Positions 30,850 to 44,069 are shown, counted from the first letter of the stretch. The stretch: DNA of 64,000 nt from Chrysaora quinquecirrha (GCA_014526335.1 JACTAT010000186.1:78001-142000), one strand, 5' to 3'. The notes: generated by a model not told the origin, from the letters alone. Translations and numbers: made by a program.

Positions 30850-32960
30850 AATGTTCGTTTAAAAAGAAGTAAAAACAATCCTGGACTGAATCTTTCTAGC
30901 CTCAAGGGTAAGTCATTGAAAATTCTTCCACCAGCATAAGCTAAACATTTTGTCCAATTTTCGTTTTCATGAGTGGTAGTTTAGTGGTATAGTTGTTGTT
31001 TCTTGTACATTTTTCATGTTTGGCTCTTTCGAAATAATCCTTAAACGGGTCACAAACATTCTTTTGTAGGCAGTCGAAAACAAATTTGCAAACACTTTTC
31101 TTTATTTGATTTTCTATGTGCGGAACTCTCAAATCAGTGTTAGGTGGACATTTTGATTTGATAATGTTCATACTTCGTTTCTCAATACTACGCAAACGCT
31201 TTAATTTTGATTCGGACCATCCCAGCCCAACTGATCCACAGTACGTGAATAGGGGCATAATCATAGCATTGTAGATTACAATGGCTGTTGGTGTATCAAT
31301 GGAGTTGCGAATGCGCCTGAGAAGATTAACCCTTCCTGCTGCCTTTTTGTAGGTTACATCGATATGAGTATCTAACGTCAGCGAGGGGTCTAATGTTACT
31401 CCGAGATATTTATATTCTGTTGTACAATTGATGGGTGTCTCTCCACTTATGATGTTAAGCTGTCTCTCTTTGAATTTATTCAATCTCTTTGCTGTGCCAA
31501 AAAGCATAGCTTCGGTTTTCCCTTTCTTCAGATTCATGATTAACTCGTTCTTTGAAAACCAAGTGGCTAAGTTGTTAACATCTTGATTAAGATGGCTTTC
31601 AATGATGTTAATATCACTACTTGATGTAAAAATAACCGTGTCATCAGCATATGTCACAATATTTGTATGCTGCAATGATCTATGTGCATCATTAAAGTGA
31701 ATTAGAAACAGAAGAGGACCGATGATGGATCCCTGTGGAACACCTGTATATACAGGGCATGAATTTGAAAATGTTTCGTTGTACTGAACAGTTTGCTTGC
31801 GATTGAATAAGTAGTCTGTTAGCCAATCTAGTTCATTATCTCTTACTCCGTAGGCTTGGAGTTTAGAGAGAAGAACAGAGTGACTAATAGTGTCAAAGGC
31901 TTTGGATAGGTCAATGAATAATGCACCTGTGAGCTGCCCTTTGTCTGCTCTCCTCCTGATATGATCTAAGAAATATATGACTGCTTGTTCTGTTGATCTT
32001 TTTGTTCTGAATCCAAACTGGTAATTAAATAGAAGCGCATTTCTTTCAAGATGGTTCATAAGCTGCTTGTGAAACAGTTTTTCCAAAATCTTCGATAAAG
32101 TTGGGAGAATCGATATGGGTCTATAGTTATCCACTTGTGAACGGGGGCCAGACTTATATACTGGAACTACTTTTGCTTCTTTCCAGTCTTCAGGTACTTT
32201 TCCCGTTTTAAAAGATAGATTTATCACGTGTGTAAGGGGCTTCGCTAAAATAGGGGCTATATCCTTCAGTAGTCCAGGAGGGAGGTTGTCAAGTCCAGTT
32301 GCCTTTTTGTGTTTGAAGATTTTAATTCTTTGTACACATCAGTCACGCTAACTTCTTCGAGAGAGGATTTCTCTGAACATAAAGGAACAAGAATGTTTTC
32401 AGTGGGTTTCATCCAAGTAAAATCCCGCAAAGGGAAAGATTTTGACTTGAGTGAATTTGCTACATTTGAGAAGTAACTGCATAGAGTGTTCGCTATGGTT
32501 CCGTTGTCAGTTGTTTTCGATCCATTTATTTCAAAAGCCGAGCCAGCAGATGGAGCTGTTTTCTTAGTAGGGTAAAGTTTCTTGATGGTGGCCCAAAATT
32601 TTCTTGGCGACTCTGCATTTTCTTTTAGGAGGTCTTTGTGAAATCTATTTTTGCATTTTTTCACGAGGCCAGTAACACGATTACGTTGACTTTTATAGAA
32701 GAACCAGTCCATTTCTTGGTTTGACCGACGAGCCTTACGTAATAGGTTATCTCTGATATTCATCTGTCTTTTCACTTCGGGTGTTAGCCATGGACTTAGT
32801 TTTCCTTTCACTCTCTTTCTTGTCAAGGGTGCATGTTTGTTGAAAAAGAATACCAGAGTCTGTTTGAGATACAACCATGCATGATTTGCACTGGTTGCTC
32901 TGAAGACCCCCTCCAAATTTGCAGCTTTTAGGTCATCACAAAGGATATTTGGACTATAAT
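30850..32960 (-). pseudogene. LINE reverse transcriptase (unit A), frameshifted
   Basis: Linker SNYSPNILCDDLKAANLEG, then KKATGLDNLPPG, YRPISILPTLSKILEK, GFRTKRSTEQA, LFIDLSKAFDTISH, GVPQGSIIGPLLF, YADDTVIF and YLGVTLDP in order. Breaks in this copy are T4 against T5 at about 32318 and T4 against T5 at about 30953. Unit B is open at both of these positions but broken elsewhere. Confidence 0.85.
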
Positions 32961-33092
32961 TTGAGATTGCGACATGTTATTGTTTTTTATTGTAATTTTA
33001 CATTGTGAATTTTGCGTGAACAACCACTCAAACCAGCCGGGATTACTTTTACTAAACTGATGTTTTGTGTTTCATTGCAGCAAATACTGATC

Positions 33093-33641
33093 TTAATTCA
33101 CCGTCACGGTTTCCCCTGTGTGGACTCCGACTTCGACAGATTTTGATAAACAAGAGCAGCAGAGGGCTTCTGTCTCATTATCCATGCACTTTATATGGTG
33201 GAGCAATTTACAACTAGTACAGCTTATTCTGCTTTGATTTTTTCGCACTGCTTTCATGCAACAACCACATTTCATTGCAGGGCCAGGGCATGTTTCGATA
33301 TCGCCACACAACAGGATCAAGATCTGTACCATTAAGGTCGATTTGCTGCGAGTGGGCCTAGCCTGAAAAAGCTCATCTTGCCTGTTTATCCAAATTGACG
33401 AACAGATGTAGCTTTCTTTGATGACAAGGCTATCTCCAGCGTTGTTTAGATATATGTAGAATGAATCAGAACTGCAGAAGGCAAACTTTCTTACTTGAAA
33501 GGTTGAGAAAACCAGAGCAAAGAAACACAACACTGCACCCAACGCCATCTTGCCCTGAAGCCTGATAATAATATCGAAGCAAGGTTCAGTGATCGAGATG
33601 TCCCCTTTTTCTCTGAAAAGCATTTCCACCGCGAAAACCAC
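33093..33641 (-). CDS. LINE N-terminal segment: 2A-like motif then PHD-type zinc finger (unit A)
   Basis: The frame contains ILILLCGDIETCPGP, matching the D-x-E-x-N-P-G-P ribosome-skipping pattern except that the key Asn is Cys. It is followed at once by CGCCMKAVRKNQ...SCTSCKLLHHIKC...CCSC, a Cys4-His-Cys3-like PHD layout. N-terminal 2A-like motifs are known in several LINE ORFs. The frame ends TVN-stop at 33093-33095. Confidence 0.7.
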   Translation of the reverse strand: MVFAVEMLFREKGDISITEPCFDIIIRLQGKMALGAVLCFFALVFSTFQVRKFAFCSSDSFYIYLNNAGDSLVIKESYICSSIWINRQDELFQARPTRSKSTLMVQILILLCGDIETCPGPAMKCGCCMKAVRKNQSRISCTSCKLLHHIKCMDNETEALCCSCLSKSVEVGVHTGETVTVN

Positions 33642-34015
33642 AGAAACAAATTTCTGATGGAAAAAGATTCTCCCCTGAGTGGAATCGATCTCCTGCCCTC
33701 TGACAAGCTACAGCACGAAACAGTACGCCTTACCAACATAGCTTTTTTCACGGGTTTCAGATTTCGATAATCCCTTCATGAAAACAAGTGGGCAATTGTG
33801 CAAGCAAGCACCAATGACGCACAACAAAGAAGGGTTAATACCAGCTACTCCAAAAGCTACAGCAGTTCGCAAAGAACGAAAGGGTGATGACACCCCTACC
33901 CCACAGCCGGCCAAGCGGCGAAAAAGTCGGAATAGCGTACCACTTACGCCTTCGGAGGAGCGACTAACACACAATCGGTTTCCAGAGAAATTACAATTTT
34001 TGCATATAAGATAGA
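33600..34015 (-). repeat. Dispersed repeat with tRNA-like module, member 2 (unit A)
   Basis: Minus strand about 33725-33660 reads GGTAAGGCGTACTG, then CTGTAGCTTG, then GAGATCGATTCCACTC, with B-box similarity. The plus-strand segment 33778-34014 is open (basic, KRRKSRN) but is simply this repeat. Confidence 0.45.
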
Positions 34016-34300
34016 TGGAATTCATTTTCTACTTTATTTTACAAGATGTGCAAACATTTTGTCTCTCTTTATCGGTGGCTTATAATATCGTCCTTTTTAT
34101 GTTTGAAGAATGAAAACATGATTTAGGGGTTTTCGGCAAACCGGATGAAATATACCTACCAAGGAATCAGGAATGTGGTAACGAATCAAGCCATTTGTTT
34201 TAATTGCGATTCAAATGCGCACAATCAAAACAATTGAGAGAAGGATGTTTTGATTTTTCAAAATTTGGCAGAATTTGAACAACAAACTCATTAGGAAGCC
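34016..34300. other. No gene seen
   Basis: AT-rich spacer. Confidence 0.4.
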
Positions 34301-34725
34301 ATTATCAAGAATGCGCTAAAATCTGGAACAAGCAATATAGCTGGTAACTCGTGGAATGAGTGGGAATAAACGGAACTGAAGGGAACCAATGGAACATGCT
34401 GAAACAAAGTAGGAATAACTTGGAAACGGAGAGAAGAACTGGGAACGAAGTAGGAATCTGTGGGAATAAATGGAATCAGAAGTGACAAGGGGTTACAAAC
34501 AGGGAATCACTGAAATAGATAAAGTGACAACTGAGAACAAACATAAAAAGGAAATTACGGCAAACAAGTAAGACAAAGTTGAAACAAAAATTGGGATCAT
34601 AGACGATCGGGGGGAGACAAGAAAAAAGTCTGAAACAGCTAGGATCACAGAGAACAAGTGGGAACAAAGTGCGGATTCTTCTACACTATTCGTTGCAAGC
34701 TTCAAGCTTATAGGCTGATCTGGGC
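34300..34725 (+). repeat. Degenerate GGAA-rich tandem repeat (unit A)
   Basis: GGAATAAA/GGAACAAA/GGGAACGAAG-type words recur every ~10-20 bp. It may be a decayed relative of the MULE-end minisatellite. Confidence 0.55.
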
Positions 34726-35079
34726 TGATCTCATTCTTCAAACATGGCTAATGGGTACCTTTAATTCTATTTCTAAGCAGTAATCACTAAGTTTTAATTT
34801 TTGTTACTTTTCCTCTTTGTAATGTGCTGTAGGTATGGCTCAAACAAGATACGATTTTTTGCGTTTCGAAGGTTTGGGCTTTAAAGCATTCATTAATTTA
34901 AGGTTTGCAATGTGTGCTATAATGTTGTTTTGAGAACTGTTTTGTCTATCTTGTGGACACCGATCTGAATGTGTTAATTCTTCTTCTTTCAATATCGTTT
35001 GCTAACTTATTTATGTTGGATACAATTGTATTTCGACTACTGATGGTGATACTGATGGTGATACTAAGGGATCTGCTTC

Positions 35080-36600
35080 TGAAGTTCGCAACATGTGTTT
35101 GCTGATTGTTTCTATTCGCAGTTTACCTCCGCGTTTAGAGAGTATCGACCTCTTTCGGCTCGAACTAGCGAGTTTGATATCGAATTCTGTCTAATTAGGC
35201 GTTTTATGAATTGTGTGTGTATCTTTTCAATTTCTGTTCCGTCCCAGGTAGGTGCCCATATTACCGAACCATACAATAAGATGGCAGTATCATTGAGATA
35301 AAAAGTTTTGAAGGCCGCCTTTACAGTAAGATTTTTAATTTTAATTGTTAAGAGCTAGAAGAGCACGATTTGCTTTGGAGATATGCATGTTTAGGGTCTC
35401 TTTAAAGTTGCTAGTTGCGTTTTCGATTTCAAAGGGTGCATCAGTTACGTTTTCGAGGAGTGCATTGTTTAAGTAGAGTGTGTGTTGATATTTTACATTA
35501 TTTTTATAGAAAGCCATACACTTAGATTATTCATTGTTAACCTCAGGTTTCCAGTTTTGCAGTCAAACGTCAGACTGTCCAGACATGTCAGACTGTCCAA
35601 ACATTTTTGAAGTCCTTCCTGGGAAGCAGATATATAGGGGCGTCATAAAAGGTGGGTAAAGAAGGGGCGCTGTGCCACTCAAATGTAGCAAACGTCGGCG
35701 TAAGGAGAGTTTTGTCGGCAAATGTTGATATCGGTCTGTAGAGTTGGGATATCTCTTGTTCGGGGTTTTTCAATAAAATGCTTAGAAGCTCGGTTACAAT
35801 AATAGATATTCCATTTAAATTAGAGCATGACAAGAGTACTAAAACGAGAAAAAATATCATTGAATATCTGCGTGGGTATCAGTATCTATCTTTATACAGT
35901 GCATACAAGGCTAAGTTCTGAATGAGTTAGCTTGTTCACATGACGTGTAAAATCTTCGGGAAAAGATCGATGAACTGAGTAAATAAACTACAAAATGGAA
36001 ACAAAAAAGAAATGAGTTAGATTCTCGAAGAAGCAAAAGTTAGAGTTTTGTTTTTTTTAGTGGAATTCACAATGATTATTGAAAAAGCGCAATGAAAAAA
36101 TGGGTGTGGTTGTAAATACCACGCCCTTCTGTCGGCAAATTTATACTCTGTGCCCTCATGAATTATTTGTTACTCCGCCCTGTCTTGGATTGTATGATCA
36201 GATTGCCCGCGTAAAAGAGACTTAACGGCGTTTGGTGTTTAGGGTTTAGCTCATAAATTAATTTATTTACATACAGATTGAACAAGGTTGGGCCTAGAGG
36301 GCATCCTTGTCAAATTCTTTTAGAGCACTCGAAGATGTTGGTACATTTTCTATTTAGCTTAACTGCTCATTCGGCGTTAGTATACATTAGAATGAATAAT
36401 ACGTAAAAGGCTCGGATCAAATCCTTTTGAAAAGACCTTTGTGCCAAACATTATGAAAAGCTTTTCGAAAATCTATGAAGGCCGCATAAATTTTCTTTTT
36501 CAAATGGTCAAGAACATACTTATCGACTAGAGCATTTAAGGTCAGCAGATGGTCAGAAGATTAGCACAGAATATAAAAACCAATCTTTTCATGTATCAAA
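35080..36600 (-). pseudogene. Old LINE reverse transcriptase fossil (unit A)
   Basis: Scattered minus-strand RT blocks in the right order: YAAFIDFRKAF with VWHKGLFK (about 36490-36425), QGCPLGPTLFNLYVN (about 36310-36265), then near 35490-35400 a connector (FKETLNMHISKANRALLAL) and LLYGSVIWAP with IEKIHTQFIKRL (about 35275-35190). Many stops and gaps. It is clearly older than the neighbouring LINE and in a different lineage. Confidence 0.75.
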
Positions 36601-39465
36601 TCATTACTTCTTAAGAAAGACTGGAGATGTGAACTTAGCAATAAGTGACAAGATTTTCATGAGAATTTAAAGAACTTTAATGCTTTTTATAAAAGAACAT
36701 TTTGTCCATTCATGTGATGGATAAGGTTGTTAATATATACACGTCTTCTAAATCACTTCAACGTCTACTCAAAATCCTCAAAGAATCACTGCTTTCAGTT
36801 ATAAGTTGCTGTATTTTAGCGTTTGGTCTCCTGTGTGGGCAATCCTCCTGCCTGGGTTTCTGTTCCAGTTTGATGGTCTGAAATGGCTATAAAAAGCTGA
36901 AATTTGTTTGGGGCATTCTCGCTCACGTTGCAAAATTTTGGAGCACATGAATGAGGGAATGAGATGAAGATCGAGTGTCGAAGATAAGTGCTGTTTACTT
37001 ATTTTGTAAACTTTGTTTTGGCATGTCCTTCAGAGTATTAGCTTGTCATTACAATTAATTGTGCAGGTCATAGGCCTACGTCTTCAAGTTTTCATGTTTA
37101 CATTGATGTGTTATTCCTGCTTCGGCAGGCTAGATAATTTACACATGTTTGTTATGAAGTGATCGAAGTCTTTACCTCTGTTTCAATTGTTTAATGTTCT
37201 TAAATCGGAAATGCATGCTGCTTTTCGCAGCTTTGGGAGTTATTGTTATGCTAATTTTATTGAGTAAATGCACGTGACATCGAGTATTTATGCTTTGTGA
37301 GAGTTGCTCTACAGTTGAGCATTGTTTTAGTGTTGCATGCTGCTCTTTGCAGCACAAATTTTTGTATTCCAGCTCATTAATTTGATCGATTCTTCTTTTG
37401 ACTCCATTGCTTTTATAGCAGATTTGTTGGACTGTTTTATGTCTATTTGGTCGTCGGTTCGTGGTTTGATGGGGGAGAATACTTCACATCTTCTGCTCTT
37501 GAGGAGGTATAAACTGGTTTTAATCACCACACACCAACCGTCGGTATAAGATTTGGGGCATGACCAATATTATTTGTGGTTTGGCTTATTTTGGGTTTTG
37601 GTTGCGAACGATCAAGCATTAATGAGTATTATTTAGTGATACGAATTCTCAAGTATACAAGAGTCTGCAGGATTCTGAACTTGTCGTAGTCTCTCAAACG
37701 AGAGCTACGTCAACATTCTGGATGCTGCAGAAACTTTTTACCAACTTAAAGAGGCACTGCATATTCTTTTGGGAAAAATCGGATTTGAATAAACAACTGT
37801 ATAGCGTAAATCTAACTTTAAACTTTTAATTTTCCTTCCTGTGATGCTTACATGTTGTTTGTGATGTGCCTTGTTTTTGTCTGTACAAATCATGTGTTTT
37901 TTTGTCACTGCATAACTTGTAGTTAGCTACTATTGTAATTTCAAATTTTCAGACTGCAAATTTTTGTTATCTTTTGTATTTTCAATTATCGACAAATAAT
38001 TTTGTAATAACAACAGCACGGTATCAGCTTTACTTGTACTTAATTAATCATGTGAATACGAAACATTTTTGGCATACTAAAATCAATTGTCATTTTTCTG
38101 AAAATTCATTCAACTGATTTTCTCCTGATAAATCTTTACCACCGAAATTCAAATTTGTGCAAGAATAAAGCGCTTGTACGCAGGCCCTTCGTGCTGCTCC
38201 TCATGATTTATTTTGCATCGTGTCAAATTTATTCAGAGTGGCACGGTCAGGTTTGCATGATTATAAATAATTCATAGCATAAATTATCATACTGTCTCGC
38301 GAATCAGTGGGTTGGTACCTGTGGTATTCATGCCTCCCCTAAATATCCGGCCTAAACGAGATTGGACTTTGACAATCGTCTTTGCCTCGAGAGTTTTTTT
38401 CTTTACAGACAAAGTCACAGTACATAGGTATATTTTCTATGATTTTACAAGACAGGAAAAGTTACATACGAACGGTTTCTTTCTTAATATGTTACACACA
38501 CCTTGAAAGTTAAAAGTTACATACGTTCAAAGTTGCATACGTGAAGAGTTCTTTTCCATAACCATGTCAATTTTTCTTCGTTCGGGTGCAAGACTTTTGC
38601 TGTAGTACTCTCATAGACGGCTTTCACATGAGAAGTTTCAGACAAGTTTAAACTCACACCAGCCCGAAATTCAATTCGGCGTTTGGTCAAGCTCTAGTCG
38701 AGTTCACATGAAAAAGGGCGAAATGAAACTCAAGTCGGCATTTCAGACAGAACTTAGAAGAAATCTTTAAAATTTTTCATGTTAACACAATTTTTTCAAT
38801 TCGCAGCGAACTGAAATTCATACGATGGCAAATTTGAATAGATTCAAAGTTTTTGGCGTCAAATAGCCCGAACTGAGATAACCTTAATTGGAGACATTAC
38901 TAAGAATTGAATTACCCTTAGTTTTTGAGTTTTTGATATTGAAAATACTAAAGAAAAAATACATTCATTCATAGAGGCTTGCAATGACGTATCCACGACA
39001 GATTGTCGACTATTTCGAAAGTATGGGTATTGCAAGAAGCGAAAGACGATGATGCAGTTCTTCTGTGCCAAAACATGTCTCCTTTGCCGTATGTATGATT
39101 TATATTCAAATCAATAAGCAAACGAAATGAAATTAAATTATATTTAGTATGATTTAATTAGATTCTTAAGTTATATAGTTACTAGCCATTGCTTTTCATT
39201 GACCAGTGCCTTGCAAGGACCCCCACTTTGTTGCTCCACCCCAATTAATTTTGAAATAGTTTATTTAGCTTGTTCAAGATGCTAGGGCCTCCATGTTAAT
39301 CATTGTCGACACTACTATTCCAAAGGCAAGAACCTTCTCCCGCAAAAGAAGGGGTTCAATAGATTTGTGACGTGTACCATCATGACCCTGTACCACCACA
39401 GACTATCGGTGTAATAAAAATCTTCGTAATATAAATTTGAACCTAATATACGTAAGTATATAGTA
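36601..39465. other. Gene-poor stretch (unit A)
   Basis: About 2.9 kb, AT-rich, with only short frames and no motif I recognise. A TTACATACG word recurs near 38460-38545. No RNA gene seen. Confidence 0.5.
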
Positions 39466-39612
39466 TCTTCCTCTTCATCTTAATCTTAATCTTAATCTTA
39501 ATCTTAATCTTCATCTTCATCTTCATCATCATCTTCATCTTCATCTTCATCTTCATCTTCATCTTCATCTTCATCTTCATCTTCATCTTCATCTTCATCT
39601 TCATCTTCATCA
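39466..39612 (+). repeat. (CTTCAT)n hexamer array (unit A)
   Basis: CTTAAT hexamers (about 6) followed by about 17 CTTCAT/CTTCATC units. Confidence 0.9.
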
Positions 39613-40341
39613 AAAAAGAACGTGAACAAACTTGAATATGACTAACTACTACTGTTGGATTAAGAATAAAAATAAGAGGAAAATTTGTCTTAATGAATCG
39701 TGTCTATTCTAGCGCCGACTTGACTAACTGGGGACCACGCGAGAAGATTATCTTTATACATGTCTATTAACATTGCTTGGATTGTGTCCCTTCTAGCAAC
39801 AGCTTCTCCTTTTGGCATACGACGACGGATTTTCTCCTCTTCTGACTGTCTTATTAAAATATATACAGAGGCGGATCCAGCCCAAAATTTGAGCAGTTTT
39901 CTCGAGGTTCAGAAACATTTGACCACCTCCTTTACTTTGTCGGAAATGGGGAGGGGCAACGCCCTTGTTTGTAATTTTCAACTGATTCTAAGTCAGGAAA
40001 AAGACTCGTTATAAAACTTAATTCTGAGAAAATTTTTAAAATTATTCAACTGGAACAGGCGCTTGCTCAGCTCCTCCCTATCGGTAATGGGTTGTGATGG
40101 CCGTCATTCATTATATGGCCTGACTGAAACTTACTTTGAACGAAAGCGATTTTACCATGTAAAATAAATTATTTGCTATCTTTAAATTTCTAACCTTCTA
40201 AATTTTTACCTCCTTTGCTTGACAAGGAGTAATACTTCCATCAAGTTCTTCGGAGTTGGTCTTCCTCTTTTTCGTTGAGACCAAGCTTCAAGATTTTAGG
40301 CCCATCACAATGGCAAGAATACACGAAATTTTTGTTTCCTC
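39613..40341. other. No gene seen; right end of unit A
   Basis: Contains GGCGGATCCAGCC, a phrase common in dispersed repeats, near 39870. Ends at the duplication junction. Confidence 0.4.
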
Positions 40342-41766
40342 AGAGACGTTCCAGGTGCTCTCTCCTTAACATTGGCAGGAAATCATTTGATATCTGCAGA
40401 TGGAGATTTTGAAGCAGTGGGTATCTTGTCTGTACACACAATCTTCGTAGGTGGAAGTGGTTGTTTTGAGGGTAAGGAGTTGTTACTTCTTGACCCGTGG
40501 CTCTGTCTCTGTATTTTCGGAAGTCAAGGTTTACTATAACCAAGTCTTCGGGTGCTGCAAGTGGTGGATTGACGATTTGTAAACCGAAACCGTAGCATCT
40601 TGAAATTATTGTCCCCATCACCCATTTCACAGACCATGCAAATGGAGCAGGTGTTTGCATTCCTGAAAATGGAGTATGGCTTTGGAGCTGTTGCTGAACA
40701 ACCTGTGGAGCATTTGGCTGTTGAAGGGTTAGAAAATACTGCGCCCCCATGTTGAATCTTGGATTTTCTGCAGAGTTGGGGTTATTGAGCACTGTGTTTT
40801 GTATTGGGACACGGGGAATTTTCGCAGGATCACCGACATTTGTGCCATGCTGCTCCAATTCGTCAATCTCAAGTATGTCAACATATTGGGTAGCTGCAGG
40901 ACGCTTCGAATTTTTTCGTGTGCTAGGTTTCCTTCGAGCATTTTTTGGGCGTCCGGAAAGAGCCATTTCGGTAAGTTTTGGGCCAGCTTTTGTCTTTTTG
41001 AACCACGTTAGAAAACTAGTCAGGCAGTTGGAGCGTTGGGCAACAGCAAGAATGTGCTCGCATATCTTTGTTGTTTTTTGAACACAGGCTCGATCACAAA
41101 CCTGAGAGCCTCCTTTGCCAGGTGTAACTGTGTGCACAGTGTTGTTTTTCCTGCTACAATGAAGGATCCATTGATTGCACCTGGCTTTCGAATAGCCAGT
41201 TCTGGTCTTGCAAGCAGGCCGTTTGCTTTTTCAAACAAAGATTCCAGAATTGGCTTTGGAATGGTGGAAATTCCGCTTTCATTTGCTGATACGGAAAGGT
41301 GGTTATTTGGAATTTCCTCTGGTATATGGACTGGACTCAAGTCTGCTGCATTGTATATCTCGTTTTTAATGTTCCTCGCCTCGTTTTCGTTATCTTGGAG
41401 GCTGGTGAAGTTAACATCTTTGCTATCGTTCATTCCGGCGTCTTGGAATTTTTTTAAGGACTTCATCCGTGGTTGATGGGTCATGTTGCTCCATCTTCGC
41501 ACATCCGGCAGCAAATGGGCGAACTCGTTCCTTACTTTGTATGGCCCTTTTCCCAAGACTGCACGGTTTTCATTTCGGAATTGGGTTTCAATGATGTTCT
41601 TTACTTGGAGGATGAATTCATGCGGCTTTTTCGGCTCAAAGTGTAAGCCATCTTTAATGATAAAGTTGCCTGTCTCACTGTTGTTGTTCGTATATTCGCT
41701 TGGTGGGTCCCCAAGGCCAGCCTCTGTGCGCACAGATCGTAGCAACGATTCCTTTATGTCGTCAAT
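40342..41766 (-). pseudogene. MULE gene SWIM exon, 3'-truncated at the junction (unit B)
   Basis: Same acceptor (TCTTGTAG before 41766) and SWIM motif as unit A. The last ten codons are replaced by the other edge of the duplication, where a stop follows at once. T5 at about 41147 breaks the frame here in the direction opposite to unit A. No left MULE end exists for this copy. Confidence 0.8.
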
Positions 41767-42208
41767 CTACAAGAAACAAAACTCACTTTCAGTGCCAGTG
41801 AGGTATAACTAAAGGGAGTAGAGTTCAGGATTTTTAATGAAACAGGTTGTATGAAGCAGTTGCGAACCTGCGTGAAGCAATGTATCATTCTTTCTAGACT
41901 AATAAATCAAACTAGTCCCCTCGCGCAGAGAATAGATATATCATTACTACAAACCATGAATGAAGATAAATCTTCCAAAGACCTTTAATACATTTTAATC
42001 CTCCTTCAAAATGCATAAAAGCGCTTCTCCAACTTTCGACATTACTATACATTACTATACGCTAGCTGATTAGGTGTATTTGACATCGACAGTTGTCGTG
42101 TGAAAATTCAAGAGCGTTACAAAGGTTGGGGTAAGATTTTAGCATTAAGGGGTTGGGTAGGGGAGAAGAGGTAAAATGAGTACGGTCATGAGGAAGCCCC
42201 ACGCCTAC

Positions 42209-43273
42209 CTTCAAATTTTTAAACCACTGAAAAACGTGTTCCCTTTAGCTCCTGGTTTCTCCTTTCTTCCCAGACCTGCTTTAGTTGATCGACTTTACTG
42301 TCCAATTCCTCCTCAGAAGAGCAGTCGACTAGTCCAAAATATTTTGTCTCGTCCTCTTGTTTGCCAAAGATTTCGTCGATGAATTTTTGTTTGGCATTGC
42401 CAGTTATACCTCTTTTTTCAAGCTCGCGCTGGATGTTATCTTTAAAATGTATAAAGCAGCGGAGAAATACTGCAAAGCGAAAATGTTTCTTAAGACCGTT
42501 GATTAATGCCTTTTCTCCATCGGTGCCACAGGCGAGAATGCCCTCCAGTTCTTCTTTTTCTGTAATTATTGAGTGGGCAAAGATAGAATAGGTTTTCCAA
42601 TCTTTACTCTGATGGAGAAGCAAAGGGCCAATGAACACTGGTGGCTTATCTGTGCTTTTCTGGTTCAACTTCAAGTTACTGTATGTGGACACTGTGAGGC
42701 TGATATTCGCATCAAAAATATTGAACGTCGGGTCGAATGATAGTATGGTAAAATGCCTTGGGTTCGTGCAAAAGTGGCGTAATTCTTCTAGTTGACGATC
42801 ATTAGCCAAAACGACAAAGAAGTCTGGATGCACCTTGCACTCTGGGATAAAGACATTATCTTTGGAAACTTCCTCTTCTCGCTTTGCTCTTTCAAGTAGC
42901 ATCCAAATCTGTTCAACCGATGGTAAGGTCTTCTTGGCATTGTCAATATCCAGATGAATGACTTCTTCTTCTCTTTTCCTTTTTCCGTGATATCTGATGT
43001 TGTATAGGTCTTTAGGACCACGAGGTAGTTTGTCAAGGCTAGTAGCTTCTGTTACATCTCCAAGTGAACAATAGATTTCGTCGAGAGCTTCCTTTGGTGT
43101 TTTCTCTTTCAAATCGTACGTGGCCTTCAACTTATTTCTAGAGCTTGGCATGACACGTTTGTAACTAGATTTTCCTTTGGAATTTCCATGGGGCTTCACG
43201 CAAGAGAGTTCGTGCTCGTCGTTGTCAAATAAATAGTGAACGAGAACGGTCTTCAGAATACTGTGCCGTTTAT
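42209..43273 (-). CDS. MULE gene transposase catalytic exon (unit B)
   Basis: Open through the site that is broken in unit A (GGAAAC at about 42864), giving a continuous frame of over 350 codons from VKPHGNSK to past the C-x2-H block. It fails near 42260, where a C run is one base shorter than in unit A. The two copies thus complement each other. Confidence 0.8.
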
Positions 43274-43630
43274 CTGAGGAAGAAATATAAATGCTGTCAG
43301 TCAATTTCAAGAAAAATCCGAATCAAGGAAAAAGGGGCAATAAATATAAGAGGAGCGTTAATTGTTATCCCATGTTATCCCATATGCCCATTCTTTTCCT
43401 TTGGTCTTCTTTTATAAGAATTTGCCCTGGCCGTTTGTACCATACTAACAGGGTACATTCTCTTTTTTGAACTTCATTCTATGTTTTCTAATGCTTTTTT
43501 ATAGAGCGTGATGTGTGTGCGACGATTTTTGGAGGAAGGCATTAAACAAATATAGTTGTGTGTTGCTATTCTAAAATGGAAGAGAAGCGTTTATGACAGG
43601 GTAACATACAACAAATAAAAACCAATATAC

Positions 43631-44069
43631 CTTGTAGCAAAGCGATTGTTTTATGGATGTCTTCGTCGGTTGTATTTACAGAATATATTCTTTTCAAAGT
43701 GTAATGCTCTTGATAATCATCTTTTCCTCCTCTTGTATGGGTATTACTGTCATGGCCGTGCTGTCATCTTTAGTCCTTTCTACAGCAAAGATGCGTTTCG
43801 GGGTGCCACTATGTCTCCATGAACCCATTGAATCGCATTTGATATCATCGAAATCAGCTAGACATGAAGCGTCCACTAGAATTGACACGTTGTGTGAGAT
43901 GCTGGACGGCGGGATGGTTGACAGAAATTTGCTATCATATCTTGTAAGCATAATCTCAACCAAAGCCTTTGCACTGTATGCTTCGGATTTCCATTGGAAG
44001 ACAGGGGTTGCTCGATTTCCGTTGTATGGCGTACCATCGGCTTCTGTGTTGCGTTGAATCGTCTTGCAC
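43631..44069 (-). CDS. MULE gene N-terminal transposase-associated exon (unit B)
   Basis: Same borders and same internal A4 frameshift as unit A. One substitution (GTL in A, GTP in B, plus-strand position 43799) changes Leu to Pro; Pro fits the surrounding SGTPKRIF pattern better. Confidence 0.7.

Larger units (their letters stand above)
30797..33641 (-). mobile_element. CR1/L2-like LINE with 2A-like motif and PHD finger, endonuclease missing (unit A)
   Basis: Minus-strand LINE ORF2. The 5' part (33641-33093) has a 2A-like motif and a PHD-type finger. After about 130 bp without coding match comes the linker and RT (about 32960-30850). The usual ~230-residue endonuclease between finger and linker is absent, so this copy is internally deleted. 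Confidence 0.8.
22810..40341 (+). repeat. 17.5-kb tandem duplication, unit A
   Basis: Direct repeat with 40342-57872; the offset varies only from 17,521 to 17,532 along its length. The left edge is inside the last exon of the MULE gene (sequence AGAGACGTTCC), the right edge at TTTGTTTCCTCAG. Both edges share AG, a 2-bp microhomology at the junction. Confidence 0.95.

Noticed and set aside
33708..34025. 105-codon minus frame and 78-codon basic plus frame
   Set aside because: Both overlie the dispersed tRNA-like repeat, whose other copies do not keep the frame.
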